Below are positions 10,101 to 18,330 of a stretch of 64,000 bases of DNA, in pieces. The stretch lies in the NCBI GenBank assembly GCA_964419055.1, contig CAYQNU010000006.1, positions 1 through 64,000 of the forward strand, in the 5' to 3' direction. The translations under genes were made by a program, and so were the position numbers. Position 1 is the stretch's first letter. The number at the start of each line of letters is the position of its first letter. Source of the stretch: CAYQNU01 sp964419055. Lineage in GTDB: Bacteria; Bacteroidota; Bacteroidia; Flavobacteriales_D; Parvicellaceae. The notes beneath the pieces are model-generated. The model searched no databases. It worked only from the letters and a program-made list of their open reading frames with translations, and was not told the origin of the DNA.

Positions 10101-11485
10101 TGAGAACAGTCTCTAAAACGGATGCTGAAGGTAATTCGGTTGAAGTAGTTGTTGGACGTGGTGCTGAGATGAAGATCTTACACAAACAAACAGGTGCAGT
10201 TTTAGCTACCAATAATATTCCTTACTCTTCTAACTTATACGTTAAAAACGGTGATAAATTAGAAAAAGGACAATTAATCTGTAAATGGGATCCATACAAC
10301 GCCTTGATTCTTTCTGAGGTTGAAGGTAAAATTGTTTTCGAAAACTTCATTGAAGGTGAAACCTACCGTGAGGAAGTCGATGAGCAAACAGGATTTACTG
10401 AAATTGTTATCCGTGAGTTTAGAAATAAAAAATTAATACCTATTATCTCTGTTGTAGATAAAAAAGGTGTTGAGATAACTCAATTCAACTTACCAGTAGA
10501 TGCACACGTTTCTGTTCAAGATGGACAAAAAGTAGTGCCAGGTGATATTGTATTAAAAATCCCAAGAAAAGCAGGTAAAACTGGGGATATTACAGGTGGT
10601 CTTCCTCGTGTAACAGAGATGTTTGAGGCAAGAAATCCATCTAACCCAGCAGTTGTTTCTGAAATTGATGGTGTGGTTTCATATGGTAAAATCAAAAGAG
10701 GTAACCGTGAAATTATCATCGAAGCAAAAACCGGTGAATCAGCTAAGTATTTAATTCCATTGTCTAGACATATTCTAGTTCAAGAAAATGACTTCGTTAA
10801 AGCAGGTATGCAATTGTCAACTGGTGCTGTAACGCCTTCAGATATTTTATCTATCAAAGGACCAACAGCGGTGCAAGAATACATTGTGAACGAAATTCAA
10901 GAGGTTTACCGATTACAAGGGGTGAAAATCAACGATAAACACTTCGAAGTAATTGTAAGACAAATGATGCGTAAAGTACAAATCATCGATCCAGGTGATG
11001 CTCGTTTCTTAGAAGGTTCTACTGTAAATAAGTGGGAATTTATTGAAGAAAACGATCGTTTATGGAGCAAAATGGTGGTAACCGATGCAGGTGAATCAAC
11101 TAACCTTAAACCAGGACAAATCATTTCAGTTCGTAAATTGAGAGATGAAAACTCTTTATTGAAACGTAATGATAAAAAAGTAGTTGAGGCAAGAGAGGTT
11201 GTTTTAGCAACAGCTGAACCTGTATTACAAGGTATTACTAGAGCGTCATTGCATACAGATAGTTTCATTTCCGCAGCATCTTTCCAAGAAACAACTAAAG
11301 TATTAAATCAAGCTGCCGTAAACGGTAAAGCAGATTACTTACTTGGATTGAAAGAGAACGTTATTGTTGGTCACAAAATACCAGCAGGTACAGGTATGAG
11401 AGATTTCCAAGCATTAACTGTAGGTTCTACTGAAGAGTATAACCGATTAGTTGATCACGAGGAAACTGTAGGTTCGATGAAATAA
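7178..11485 (+). CDS. rpoC: DNA-directed RNA polymerase subunit beta'
   Basis: Beta' subunit, 1435 residues. The N-terminal zinc ribbon [20 protein letters not shown] sits at about residues 67-87. The catalytic Mg-binding loop NADFDGDQM is at about 474-482. The bridge-helix/trigger-loop region [20 protein letters not shown] is at about 731-750, and the second zinc site [15 protein letters not shown] is at about 904-918. Start is ATG at 7178 and the stop is followed 22 bp later by a strong terminator, so this ends the operon. Confidence 0.97.
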   Translation: [1435 protein letters not shown]

Positions 11486-11507
11486 GTATTTATTTCTACT
11501 ATAATAC

Positions 11508-11544
11508 AAAAGGCTGTCATTGAAAAATGACAGCCTTTTTTTTT
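11508..11544 (+). terminator. Rho-independent terminator after rpoC
   Basis: The stem is AAAAGGCTGTCATT (11508-11521) with AATGACAGCCTTTT (11526-11539) around a GAAA tetraloop, followed by an uninterrupted T run to 11544. The run of As before the stem makes it work in both directions. It closes the ribosomal protein-RNA polymerase operon. Confidence 0.93.
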
Positions 11545-11614
11545 GAATTGAATATATATTTTTGGATTTCCGATTTATTTAAGTTAATTTTGAGTCTATA
11601 GTAAAACATCAATT

Positions 11615-11824
11615 ATGAGAATATCATTAGAAATACAAGATGGAAAATTAGATGCTTTTTTGAAATTTATAAAAACATTGGATTTTGTAACCTTGGCTGA
11701 TGATGCCATTTTATCATCTTCCCAAAAAGAAGAATTGATGAATAGAAAAGAAACTGCTAAACCTGAAGATTTTATTTCTTTGGAAGAAGCAAATAAAATT
11801 CTTTTTGAAAAATATGGCCTTTAA
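11615..11824 (+). CDS. Putative antitoxin of a RelE/ParE-type toxin-antitoxin pair
   Basis: A 69-residue acidic protein starting at ATG 11615, with an N-terminal strand-helix part (MRISLEIQDGKLDAFLKFI) and a polar C-terminal helix ending LEEANKILFEKYGL. That ending resembles the toxin-wrapping tails of small Bacteroidota antitoxins. No classical ribbon-helix-helix motif can be named with confidence. The function is inferred mainly from the overlap with a recognisable RelE/ParE-type toxin whose ATG lies 11 bp inside this reading frame. Such pairs usually repress their own promoter. It sits as a small accessory insertion between rpoC and the DUF3467 gene. Confidence 0.7.
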   Translation: MRISLEIQDGKLDAFLKFIKTLDFVTLADDAILSSSQKEELMNRKETAKPEDFISLEEANKILFEKYGL

Positions 11825-12104
11825 ATTAGTTCTGGAAAGGAGAGCATTTATAGAATTGGATAATGCTTTATCATATTACAGTTTAATTAATAAAAAAGTA
11901 GGAAACAGTTTCATAATAGAGATAAATAAAGCTTTTAAAAATATAATAAAGAATCCTTACTATCAAAAACGATACGAAGAATTTAGAGTATTTCCACTTA
12001 AAAAGTTTCCATTGATGATTGTGTATGAATTAGATGAAACTGATGAAATAGTTAGAGTTTTTGCCATTTTTAATACGTTGATGGATCCTCAAAAACTTCC
12101 ATAA
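11814..12104 (+). CDS. RelE/ParE-family toxin
   Basis: 96 residues from ATG 11814. An upstream in-frame TTG at 11805 would add three residues and is less likely. The pattern fits ParE/RelE-fold toxins: two N-terminal helices (AFIELDNALSYYSLINKKVG), a central helix, then beta strands RVFPLKKFPLMIVYELDE, with a typical VFAIFNTLMDPQKLP C-terminus. RelE members cleave mRNA on the ribosome and ParE members poison gyrase; which applies here cannot be told. The start overlaps the antitoxin stop, implying translational coupling. No toxin-killing mutation is visible. Confidence 0.82.
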   Translation: MAFKLVLERRAFIELDNALSYYSLINKKVGNSFIIEINKAFKNIIKNPYYQKRYEEFRVFPLKKFPLMIVYELDETDEIVRVFAIFNTLMDPQKLP

Positions 12105-12181
12105 ATAATTATCCAAAAATCTTAAACCTATTTAATAGGAGTAAACTACAATTGTGGGGCATAAAATTAAGGTAATTTATG

Positions 12182-12189
12182 TACCTTCG
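12182..12189 (+). promoter_or_regulatory. Bacteroidota-type -7 element upstream of DUF3467 gene
   Basis: TACCTTCG matches the TAnnTTTG -7 element with one change and lies 27 bp before the ATG at 12216. No well-spaced TTG -33 element is seen. It would drive DUF3467, porin and the genes after them. Confidence 0.5.
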
Positions 12190-12215
12190 CAGTATATTAA
12201 ATAAAACATAAAAAT

Positions 12216-12533
12216 ATGAATCAAGAACCAAAAGATGGTCACATCAATATCGAATTAAATGAAGAAACCGCTGAAGGAGTGTATTCTAATTTGGCTATTA
12301 TAACCCATTCATCTTCAGAATTTGTAATTGATTTTGTGAGAATAATGCCGGGTGTTCCTAAAGCAAAAGTAAAATCGAGAGTAGTAATGACTCCTGAACA
12401 TGCTAAGAGATTGATGAGAGCTTTAGCAGAAAATATTGGTAAATACGAAAGTAATTTTGGAGTGGTGCGTGAAGATGATAATTTCAACAGTGGAATGCCT
12501 TTTATTTTTGGAGGCCCAAAAACAGAGGCGTAG
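12216..12533 (+). CDS. DUF3467 domain protein
   Basis: A 105-residue protein of the DUF3467 family, of unknown biochemical function. The pattern VYSNLAIITHSSSEFVIDF, then IMPGVPKAKVKSRVVMTPEHAKRL, is characteristic. In many Bacteroidota this gene sits directly downstream of rpoC; here the toxin-antitoxin pair separates them. It is soluble, with no signal peptide. Start is ATG at 12216. The next gene (porin) begins 18 bp after its stop, so they may share a transcript. Confidence 0.88.
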   Translation: MNQEPKDGHINIELNEETAEGVYSNLAIITHSSSEFVIDFVRIMPGVPKAKVKSRVVMTPEHAKRLMRALAENIGKYESNFGVVREDDNFNSGMPFIFGGPKTEA

Positions 12534-12550
12534 TTAAACGATTTATTTAG

Positions 12551-14425
12551 TTGAGATATTTAATATTTATCCTAGTAAGTATTTATTCTTGTGCTTCGGT
12601 TTTAGCACAGGACACCTTGTTGAATAAAAATACTAAAATTGATTCCAATAAAGTTGAGCGAATACTTTTTATTAATCCACATTTTTACACTACCAAAAAC
12701 ATTGAAAAAAGTTCAGATTTAGACACGCTTTCCACAATTGGATTTCAAAATAGAGGGTTGAGTAAATCACATTTAAATTTAGGAAATGTAGGGTCCCCAA
12801 CTTATAATTTAGTATTTAATGTAGATGATGTTTTATATAACGATTACACTAGGATTGCTTTCCAAACCTATCCTTATATTCCATACATTAAATCAAAAAA
12901 ACCAATAACTTATGCCGAATACCAAACGGGTAGTGCTCAAGAACAGTTATTTAAAGTTTTCCATTCTCAAACTTTCAAAGAATTAACTGATATTTTCATT
13001 GGGATGGATAAGATAAATTCTAAAGGGTTTTATCAAAATCAAGCCATAAATAATACGCACTTTTATTCCACTATAAAAGGTATATCTAAAAACAATAATT
13101 ATCAATATCTGATAAACTATGATTATTCTAAAATTCTAAATCAATTAAATGGTGGAATATTCAATGATAGTGACTTTACTAATAATCGATTGGCATTTAA
13201 TGACAAAGGTTTGTTGCAAGTTAATCTTAATCAAGCTCGACAAACATTAACTCAACATCTTGCATCATTTAATCAAACTATTCAAGTTAGTGAAAAGTGG
13301 GAAAATAAAGATAGTATTCTGCATGACTTAAAATCTAAAATTTTACTTACCAATGATTTTTATTTTACACAACAAAAAAGATTGTTTTATGATACTTCAT
13401 TAAGTTCCACATTTTATGAATATTACAATTTTAGTAATCAAGTATCAAGGGATTCAATAAATTATCGTCAAGCAAAATCAAACATTGGTATTAAATACTA
13501 TAAATACAAAAAAAATATAGCTTATAACATTCATCCCCTTATAGAAGTTTCAGTAAATAATTTTCGCCAATTAACTAAAGATACAACGGTTACTGATTTA
13601 GAATTGAAAAATTATTTTAATGTTTCTTTTAAAAAACTCGTAATTGACGGAACGTTTAATTATTTGTTAAATGATGTTTACGTTAACAATGACTTTCAAA
13701 GTAAATGGTCAGCCTTTTATGTGTTAAATAAAAAGTGGAGTACTTCAGGAGGCTTGCATTACTCGAGAGAACGTCCACAATTAGATGTTTTATCTTATGA
13801 AGCAAATAATATAAGTTGGTCAAATAGGTTTAATAAAACGGAAGTGTTTAATACTAGGTTTTCTATAAGATATTTTAATAGAATAAACACTAGTATGGAA
13901 TTATTCTCTAGCTACACCGACATTAAAAACCCTATTTTCTTTAATCTTTTTCGCCAGCCACAGCAAATTGAGGGGGTTTCACAAGTTATTCAGACTGGAT
14001 TTAATGCTAAACTGAAATTAAAAAAATGGAATTTTGAAAACCAAACAGTATATCAATATACTGGAGGATATGAAATTATTAAGATACCTCAATTACATAC
14101 CAATTTGTTGGCAGAATATACATTTGGAGCTTTTAAGAATAAAATGGATGTAACTGTTGGAACTTCGATTCGTTATTATTCCAAATTTGAAGCGCCACTT
14201 TTTGATCCAACCACCAATCAATTTTATTTAGCGGATAGTTATGAAGTGGGTAATTACCCATTTGTTGATGTGTTTTTGAAAGCACGTATACAACGTTTTA
14301 AAATATTAATTCAATCTACACACGTAAATCAAGGACTAATGGGTTCAAAATATTTTTATTTCCCTCATTATCCTGCCAATGATCGTATGTTTAAAGTGGC
14401 ATTGAGCTGGTTATTTTTGAATTAG
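12551..14425 (+). CDS. Putative outer-membrane porin (Porin_10 type)
   Basis: 624 residues with a signal peptide (RYLIFILVSIYSCASVLAQ, cleavage after about residue 20). A long series of alternating aromatic/polar strands (such as FNTRFSIRYFNRINTSMELFSSY) ends in the hydrophobic-aromatic C-terminus VALSWLFLN, typical of a beta barrel. The conserved N-terminal block around LGNVGSPTYNLVFN resembles Bacteroidota 'putative porin' proteins that follow the rpoC-DUF3467 locus. Start is TTG at 12551; no ATG fits upstream of the signal peptide. Substrate unknown. Confidence 0.8.
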   Translation: MRYLIFILVSIYSCASVLAQDTLLNKNTKIDSNKVERILFINPHFYTTKNIEKSSDLDTLSTIGFQNRGLSKSHLNLGNVGSPTYNLVFNVDDVLYNDYTRIAFQTYPYIPYIKSKKPITYAEYQTGSAQEQLFKVFHSQTFKELTDIFIGMDKINSKGFYQNQAINNTHFYSTIKGISKNNNYQYLINYDYSKILNQLNGGIFNDSDFTNNRLAFNDKGLLQVNLNQARQTLTQHLASFNQTIQVSEKWENKDSILHDLKSKILLTNDFYFTQQKRLFYDTSLSSTFYEYYNFSNQVSRDSINYRQAKSNIGIKYYKYKKNIAYNIHPLIEVSVNNFRQLTKDTTVTDLELKNYFNVSFKKLVIDGTFNYLLNDVYVNNDFQSKWSAFYVLNKKWSTSGGLHYSRERPQLDVLSYEANNISWSNRFNKTEVFNTRFSIRYFNRINTSMELFSSYTDIKNPIFFNLFRQPQQIEGVSQVIQTGFNAKLKLKKWNFENQTVYQYTGGYEIIKIPQLHTNLLAEYTFGAFKNKMDVTVGTSIRYYSKFEAPLFDPTTNQFYLADSYEVGNYPFVDVFLKARIQRFKILIQSTHVNQGLMGSKYFYFPHYPANDRMFKVALSWLFLN

Positions 14426-14434
14426 AATAAAAAT

Positions 14435-16132
14435 ATGAAAACTCGTTTAGTGAAGTACCGAGTCCCGATTATTTTTTCGTTGTTGTACATCGTTTATTTT
14501 GTAGGTCATTTTATTGAAATTATGGATATTGACGCTGCTCAATATGCTAGTATTTCGGCCGAAATGTCAAGAACGAATAGCTTTTTAGAAGTTTACCATA
14601 GAGGTCACGATTATTTAGATAAACCACCGCTGCTATTTTGGATCAGTGCTTTTGCATTTAAATTACTTGGAGTATCAACTTTTGCCTACCACTTTTTTCC
14701 AGTTTTATTCTCATTTCTTGGAATATGGGCCACTTATAAGTTGTCAAAACTATTTTATAGTAGTGAAGTGAGTGTTCTAGCTGCGCTTATTTGGGGGTCA
14801 ACTCAAGCATTATTTTTAATGAATCACGATATTAGAACAGATAATTTATTGACCACTTTTACCATTGTTGCCATTTGGCAGTTAATAGCTTATCTCCAAA
14901 CAAATAAAATACACCTCTTAATAGTTGGTTTTATTGCCGTTGGTTTGGCCAGTTTGGCTAAAGGTCCCATTGGCATTATTGCACCTGGGGTGGTTGTTTT
15001 TGGACATATTTTGTTTACTCGTCAATGGACAAACTTATTCAAACCCAATTGGATTTTCGGATTTCTTATTACGGGCATTATCCTATTGCCGATGTGTTGG
15101 GGATTGTATCATCAATTTGATTTACAACCAGAAAAGGTGGTTCCCTATGTTCAAGAAAAAGGCGTTTCGGGACTTAAATTTTATTTTTGGACGCAAAGTT
15201 TTGGAAGAATCACCGGTGAAAGCCAGTGGAATAATGATCCAGGTATGTTTTTTCAATTGAGCAGTTTTTTGTGGAGTTTTTTACCGTGGACTCTTTTTGC
15301 AATTGTGGCGTATTTCAAGCGGACAAAACAAATGATACAATCACGGTTTAAAATTTCAGTTGATAATCCTCATTTAAAAGAAGGATTTACTTGGTTTGGT
15401 GTAACTATTCTTTTTATAGCACTTTCGTTATCTTCTTATCAATTGCCACATTACACGTATTTGATTTACCCTTTAGTTGCCATCATGACAGCGCTTTTTA
15501 TCTCCGAACAACTTGAAATGACTGTTGTTACTCGTTTATTCCAGCGTATCGTAACCATTCAAAAAATACTTCTTTTGGTATTGTGGACAGGATTAGGGTT
15601 ACTTTTTATTTTCGTTTTTCCATTCCATTCAGTGGCACTAACCTATATAATTGTTGCTATTAATGTTGTTTTGATGATCTATATTGTAATTAAATCAACA
15701 ACCAAAACAATCATTTACAGAAGTTTCGCAACAATTATCATCATTAACTTAGTTTTGAATGCTTATTTTTACCCTAATCTTACTAAGTATCAATCGGGTA
15801 CACAGGCGGGTAAGATGATTCGTTCTTTGAATGTCACTTCCGATCAGTTTTATTGTTTTTTAACAGCTCCTTATTCCATTGATTTGTATAGTGGTTTTTC
15901 TGCTAAGGAAATTAAAGAAGGGGCACTTATTGGAACTTTTCCAAAGGGTGAGTATTATATTTTTACTTCACAACAAGGGTTTGATGAATTTAATGATTTA
16001 AAATATTCTATGACCACAATATCCCAAATACCCGAGTATCCCATAACAAATTTAACTCTTGATTTTTTACTTGAATCGAATCGAAAAAGAACTATTCAGT
16101 ACAATTATTTGGTCAAAATAACCCTTTTATAA
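14435..16132 (+). CDS. ArnT-like glycosyltransferase, GT39/PMT family membrane protein
   Basis: 565 residues with about eleven predicted membrane spans. The first periplasmic loop carries the GT-C acidic motif in MDIDAAQYASISAEM (residues 31-45), followed by the PMT-type YLDKPPLLFW. A conserved LASLAKGPIG segment lies near 178. These features match ArnT/undecaprenyl-phosphate-sugar transferases, which move a sugar from a polyprenyl carrier to lipid A or another acceptor at the outer face of the inner membrane. Donor and acceptor are unknown. It starts 9 bp after the porin stop and ends 1 bp before the Crp-like gene, so it is probably part of that operon. Confidence 0.87.
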   Translation: MKTRLVKYRVPIIFSLLYIVYFVGHFIEIMDIDAAQYASISAEMSRTNSFLEVYHRGHDYLDKPPLLFWISAFAFKLLGVSTFAYHFFPVLFSFLGIWATYKLSKLFYSSEVSVLAALIWGSTQALFLMNHDIRTDNLLTTFTIVAIWQLIAYLQTNKIHLLIVGFIAVGLASLAKGPIGIIAPGVVVFGHILFTRQWTNLFKPNWIFGFLITGIILLPMCWGLYHQFDLQPEKVVPYVQEKGVSGLKFYFWTQSFGRITGESQWNNDPGMFFQLSSFLWSFLPWTLFAIVAYFKRTKQMIQSRFKISVDNPHLKEGFTWFGVTILFIALSLSSYQLPHYTYLIYPLVAIMTALFISEQLEMTVVTRLFQRIVTIQKILLLVLWTGLGLLFIFVFPFHSVALTYIIVAINVVLMIYIVIKSTTKTIIYRSFATIIIINLVLNAYFYPNLTKYQSGTQAGKMIRSLNVTSDQFYCFLTAPYSIDLYSGFSAKEIKEGALIGTFPKGEYYIFTSQQGFDEFNDLKYSMTTISQIPEYPITNLTLDFLLESNRKRTIQYNYLVKITLL

Positions 16133-16133
16133 A

Positions 16134-16712
16134 ATGAAAAATCTCAAAAAATACTTAACCCAAAAGGCCGGTCTTTCTGAAGAAGAATTTACTTCTCTAA
16201 GTAGCTCATTGCCCGTAAAAAATGTGTTAAAAGGAGACTTAATTCTATCTCCCGGAGAGGTGTGTAAATATGCTTTTTTTGTTGAATCGGGTTTAATTCG
16301 ATCGTATACGTTGGATGAAATTGGGAAAGAACACATTATACAATTGGCACCTGAAACGTGGATTGTATCGGATAGAAGCGGCACTTATTTTAACGAACCA
16401 GCCGAATTTTTTGTTCAGGCCATTGAAGATTCTGAAGTGGTTTTTATGGATGTAGATTTTTTAAGTAAAGCTTCGGAGTTGAGTGTATCTTTTCGAAAGT
16501 TCAATGATAGAGCTCTTCACGCTCATATTAGGCAACTGCAAAAACGCGTAAATTCGTTATTGAGTGCCACAGCCGAAAAAAGGTATTTAGATTTCATTCA
16601 GACCTATCCAGATATTAATCAGCGAGTGCCCCAATGGATGATTGCTTCCTACCTAGGAATTACACCTGAGAGCCTTAGTCGCGTTCGCAAAGAATTGGTT
16701 AAGAAAAAGTAA
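16134..16712 (+). CDS. Crp/Fnr-family transcriptional regulator
   Basis: 192 residues. The N-terminal cyclic-nucleotide-binding-like beta roll (about 20-115) contains LPVKNVLKGDLILSPGEVCK and FVESGLIRSY but no obvious cAMP-binding arginine-serine pair, as is usual in Bacteroidota members. A dimerisation helix follows, then a C-terminal winged helix-turn-helix, VPQWMIASYLGITPESLSRVRKEL (about 165-188). No FNR cysteine cluster is seen. The ATG at 16134 begins 1 bp after the ArnT stop, suggesting translational coupling. Ligand and targets are unknown. Confidence 0.88.
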   Translation: MKNLKKYLTQKAGLSEEEFTSLSSSLPVKNVLKGDLILSPGEVCKYAFFVESGLIRSYTLDEIGKEHIIQLAPETWIVSDRSGTYFNEPAEFFVQAIEDSEVVFMDVDFLSKASELSVSFRKFNDRALHAHIRQLQKRVNSLLSATAEKRYLDFIQTYPDINQRVPQWMIASYLGITPESLSRVRKELVKKK

Positions 16713-16747
16713 TTGTAGGAATTGTATTTAATTGAATAATCGTTAGT

Positions 16748-16823
16748 GTCACTGTGGTTTCAACCAATCGATATTAATCGGTATCGACAAGCTAACTTCT
16801 ACAAGCTCAGTTACCACAGTGAC
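16748..16823. other. Long-range inverted repeat in the crp-glyA intergenic region
   Basis: GTCACTGTGGT (16748-16758) is perfectly complementary to ACCACAGTGAC (16813-16823). The 54-base interior holds smaller pairings (CGATA/TATCG at about 16770-16787). The 307-bp gap between the Crp-like gene and glyA has no ORF. Besides this structure it contains CTAG-rich repeats (16880-16902) and several near copies of AATCGTTAGT. It could be a structured RNA element or cruciform. No known riboswitch class was recognised. Confidence 0.45.
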
Positions 16824-16890
16824 CGAAACTCAACCACCTAAGACATCTCATCGATTGTCAAATAATCGTAAGTCATTTCTAGTATCTAGC

Positions 16891-16902
16891 GTCTAGCATC
16901 TA
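16891..16902. repeat. CTAG-rich 12-mer repeat, copy 1
   Basis: GTCTAGCATCTA occurs here, inside a degenerate array TAGTATCTAGCGTCTAGCATC, and twice more at 32254-32279. It lies in an intergenic region and codes for nothing. It could be a dispersed intergenic repeat of this genome. Confidence 0.5.
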
Positions 16903-16975
16903 ATTGTCATTTGTCCATTGTCGAAAAATCGTTAGTCTTTTTTATAATTTCGATTTCTCCAATAAGAATAAAACC

Positions 16976-16983
16976 TAACTTTG
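16976..16983 (+). promoter_or_regulatory. -7 promoter element of glyA
   Basis: TAACTTTG fits the Bacteroidota TAnnTTTG -7 consensus exactly. It overlaps an upstream in-frame TTG at 16981, which therefore cannot be the translation start of the main transcript. The true glyA ATG at 17020 lies 36 bp downstream. Confidence 0.6.
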
Positions 16984-17019
16984 TACTCACAATTTTTAAT
17001 CAAACAAATCAACTTTTTT

Positions 17020-18294
17020 ATGCAAAAAGATTCAGCAATTTTTAATTTAATTCAACAAGAACATAAAAGACAATTAGAAGGTATCGAATTAATTGCTTCG
17101 GAGAACTTTGTCAGTGATGAAGTAATGCAGGCTATGGGTTCTATTTTGACCAATAAATATGCAGAAGGATTACCTTTTAAACGTTATTATGGTGGTTGTG
17201 AAGTAGTCGATTTAATTGAACAATTGGCTATCGATAGATTAAAAGAATTGTTTGGTGCTGAATGGGTAAATGTTCAGCCACACTCTGGGTCACAAGCCAA
17301 TGCTGCTGTTTATTTGGCATGTTTGAATCCTGGTGATAAAGTGTTAGGTTTTGATTTATCTCATGGTGGACATTTAACTCACGGTTCGCCTGTTAATTTC
17401 TCTGGAAGACTCTATTCTCCTTCATTTTATGGAGTGGAAAAAGAAACAGGAAGAATTGACTTTAATAAAGTAGAAGAAATTGCTGTAAGAGAAAAACCAA
17501 AAATGATAATTTGTGGTGCTTCTGCTTATTCTCGCGATTGGGATTATAAAACATTGCGCCAAATTGCTGATAAAGTTGGAGCACTCTTGTTTGCAGATAT
17601 TTCTCATCCTGCTGGTTTGATTGCCAAAGGATTATTAAATAACCCAATGGAACATTGTCATATTGTGACTTCAACCACTCACAAAACGTTGAGAGGTCCA
17701 CGAGGTGGAGTGATTATGATGGGGAAAGATTTTGAAAACCCATTTGGACAAACACTTAAAAGCGGTGCGTTGAAAAAAATGTCTACCTTGTTGGATGGAG
17801 CTGTTTTTCCAGGTACTCAAGGTGGTCCGTTGGAGCATGTTATTGCTGCTAAAGCAGTAGCTTTTGGTGAAGCGTTGACCGATAATTTTAAAGTGTATGG
17901 ACAGCAAGTGATTGCTCATGCTGCTACTCTTTCAAACGAGATGATGAAATTAGGATATGAAGTAATTTCTGGTGGAACGGATAATCATTGCGTTTTGGTC
18001 GATTTAAGAAGCAAAGGTATTACCGGTAAAGATGCTGAAAATGCCTTGGTAAAAGCTCATATTACAACTAATAAAAATATGGTGCCTTACGATACAGAAT
18101 CTCCCTTTATCACAAGCGGAATTCGTTTAGGAACGGCTGCTATAACCACAAGAGGTGTTACATCAAATGAAGTGATTACCATCGCTCAATTGATTGATAA
18201 AGCGGTAATAAATGCCACTAATGACAATGTGTTGAACGATGTAAAACATGATGTAATGCAATTAATGTCCGGTAAACCACTTTTTAAATTCTAA
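17020..18294 (+). CDS. glyA: Serine hydroxymethyltransferase
   Basis: 424 residues from ATG 17020. It makes glycine and 5,10-methylene-THF from serine in the cytosol and supplies one-carbon units. PLP enzyme signatures are complete: LIASENFVSDEVMQAMGS near the N-terminus, YYGGCEVVDLIE, the substrate and PLP region around HSGSQANAAVY, and the PLP-lysine segment STTHKTLRGPRGG (lysine at about 226). An upstream TTG start at 16981 would add 13 residues but falls in the promoter. It is followed by fahA after 36 bp on the same strand. Confidence 0.97.
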   Translation: MQKDSAIFNLIQQEHKRQLEGIELIASENFVSDEVMQAMGSILTNKYAEGLPFKRYYGGCEVVDLIEQLAIDRLKELFGAEWVNVQPHSGSQANAAVYLACLNPGDKVLGFDLSHGGHLTHGSPVNFSGRLYSPSFYGVEKETGRIDFNKVEEIAVREKPKMIICGASAYSRDWDYKTLRQIADKVGALLFADISHPAGLIAKGLLNNPMEHCHIVTSTTHKTLRGPRGGVIMMGKDFENPFGQTLKSGALKKMSTLLDGAVFPGTQGGPLEHVIAAKAVAFGEALTDNFKVYGQQVIAHAATLSNEMMKLGYEVISGGTDNHCVLVDLRSKGITGKDAENALVKAHITTNKNMVPYDTESPFITSGIRLGTAAITTRGVTSNEVITIAQLIDKAVINATNDNVLNDVKHDVMQLMSGKPLFKF

Positions 18295-18330
18295 TTAACC
18301 TATTTTATAATATATCTTAATTCAATACTA

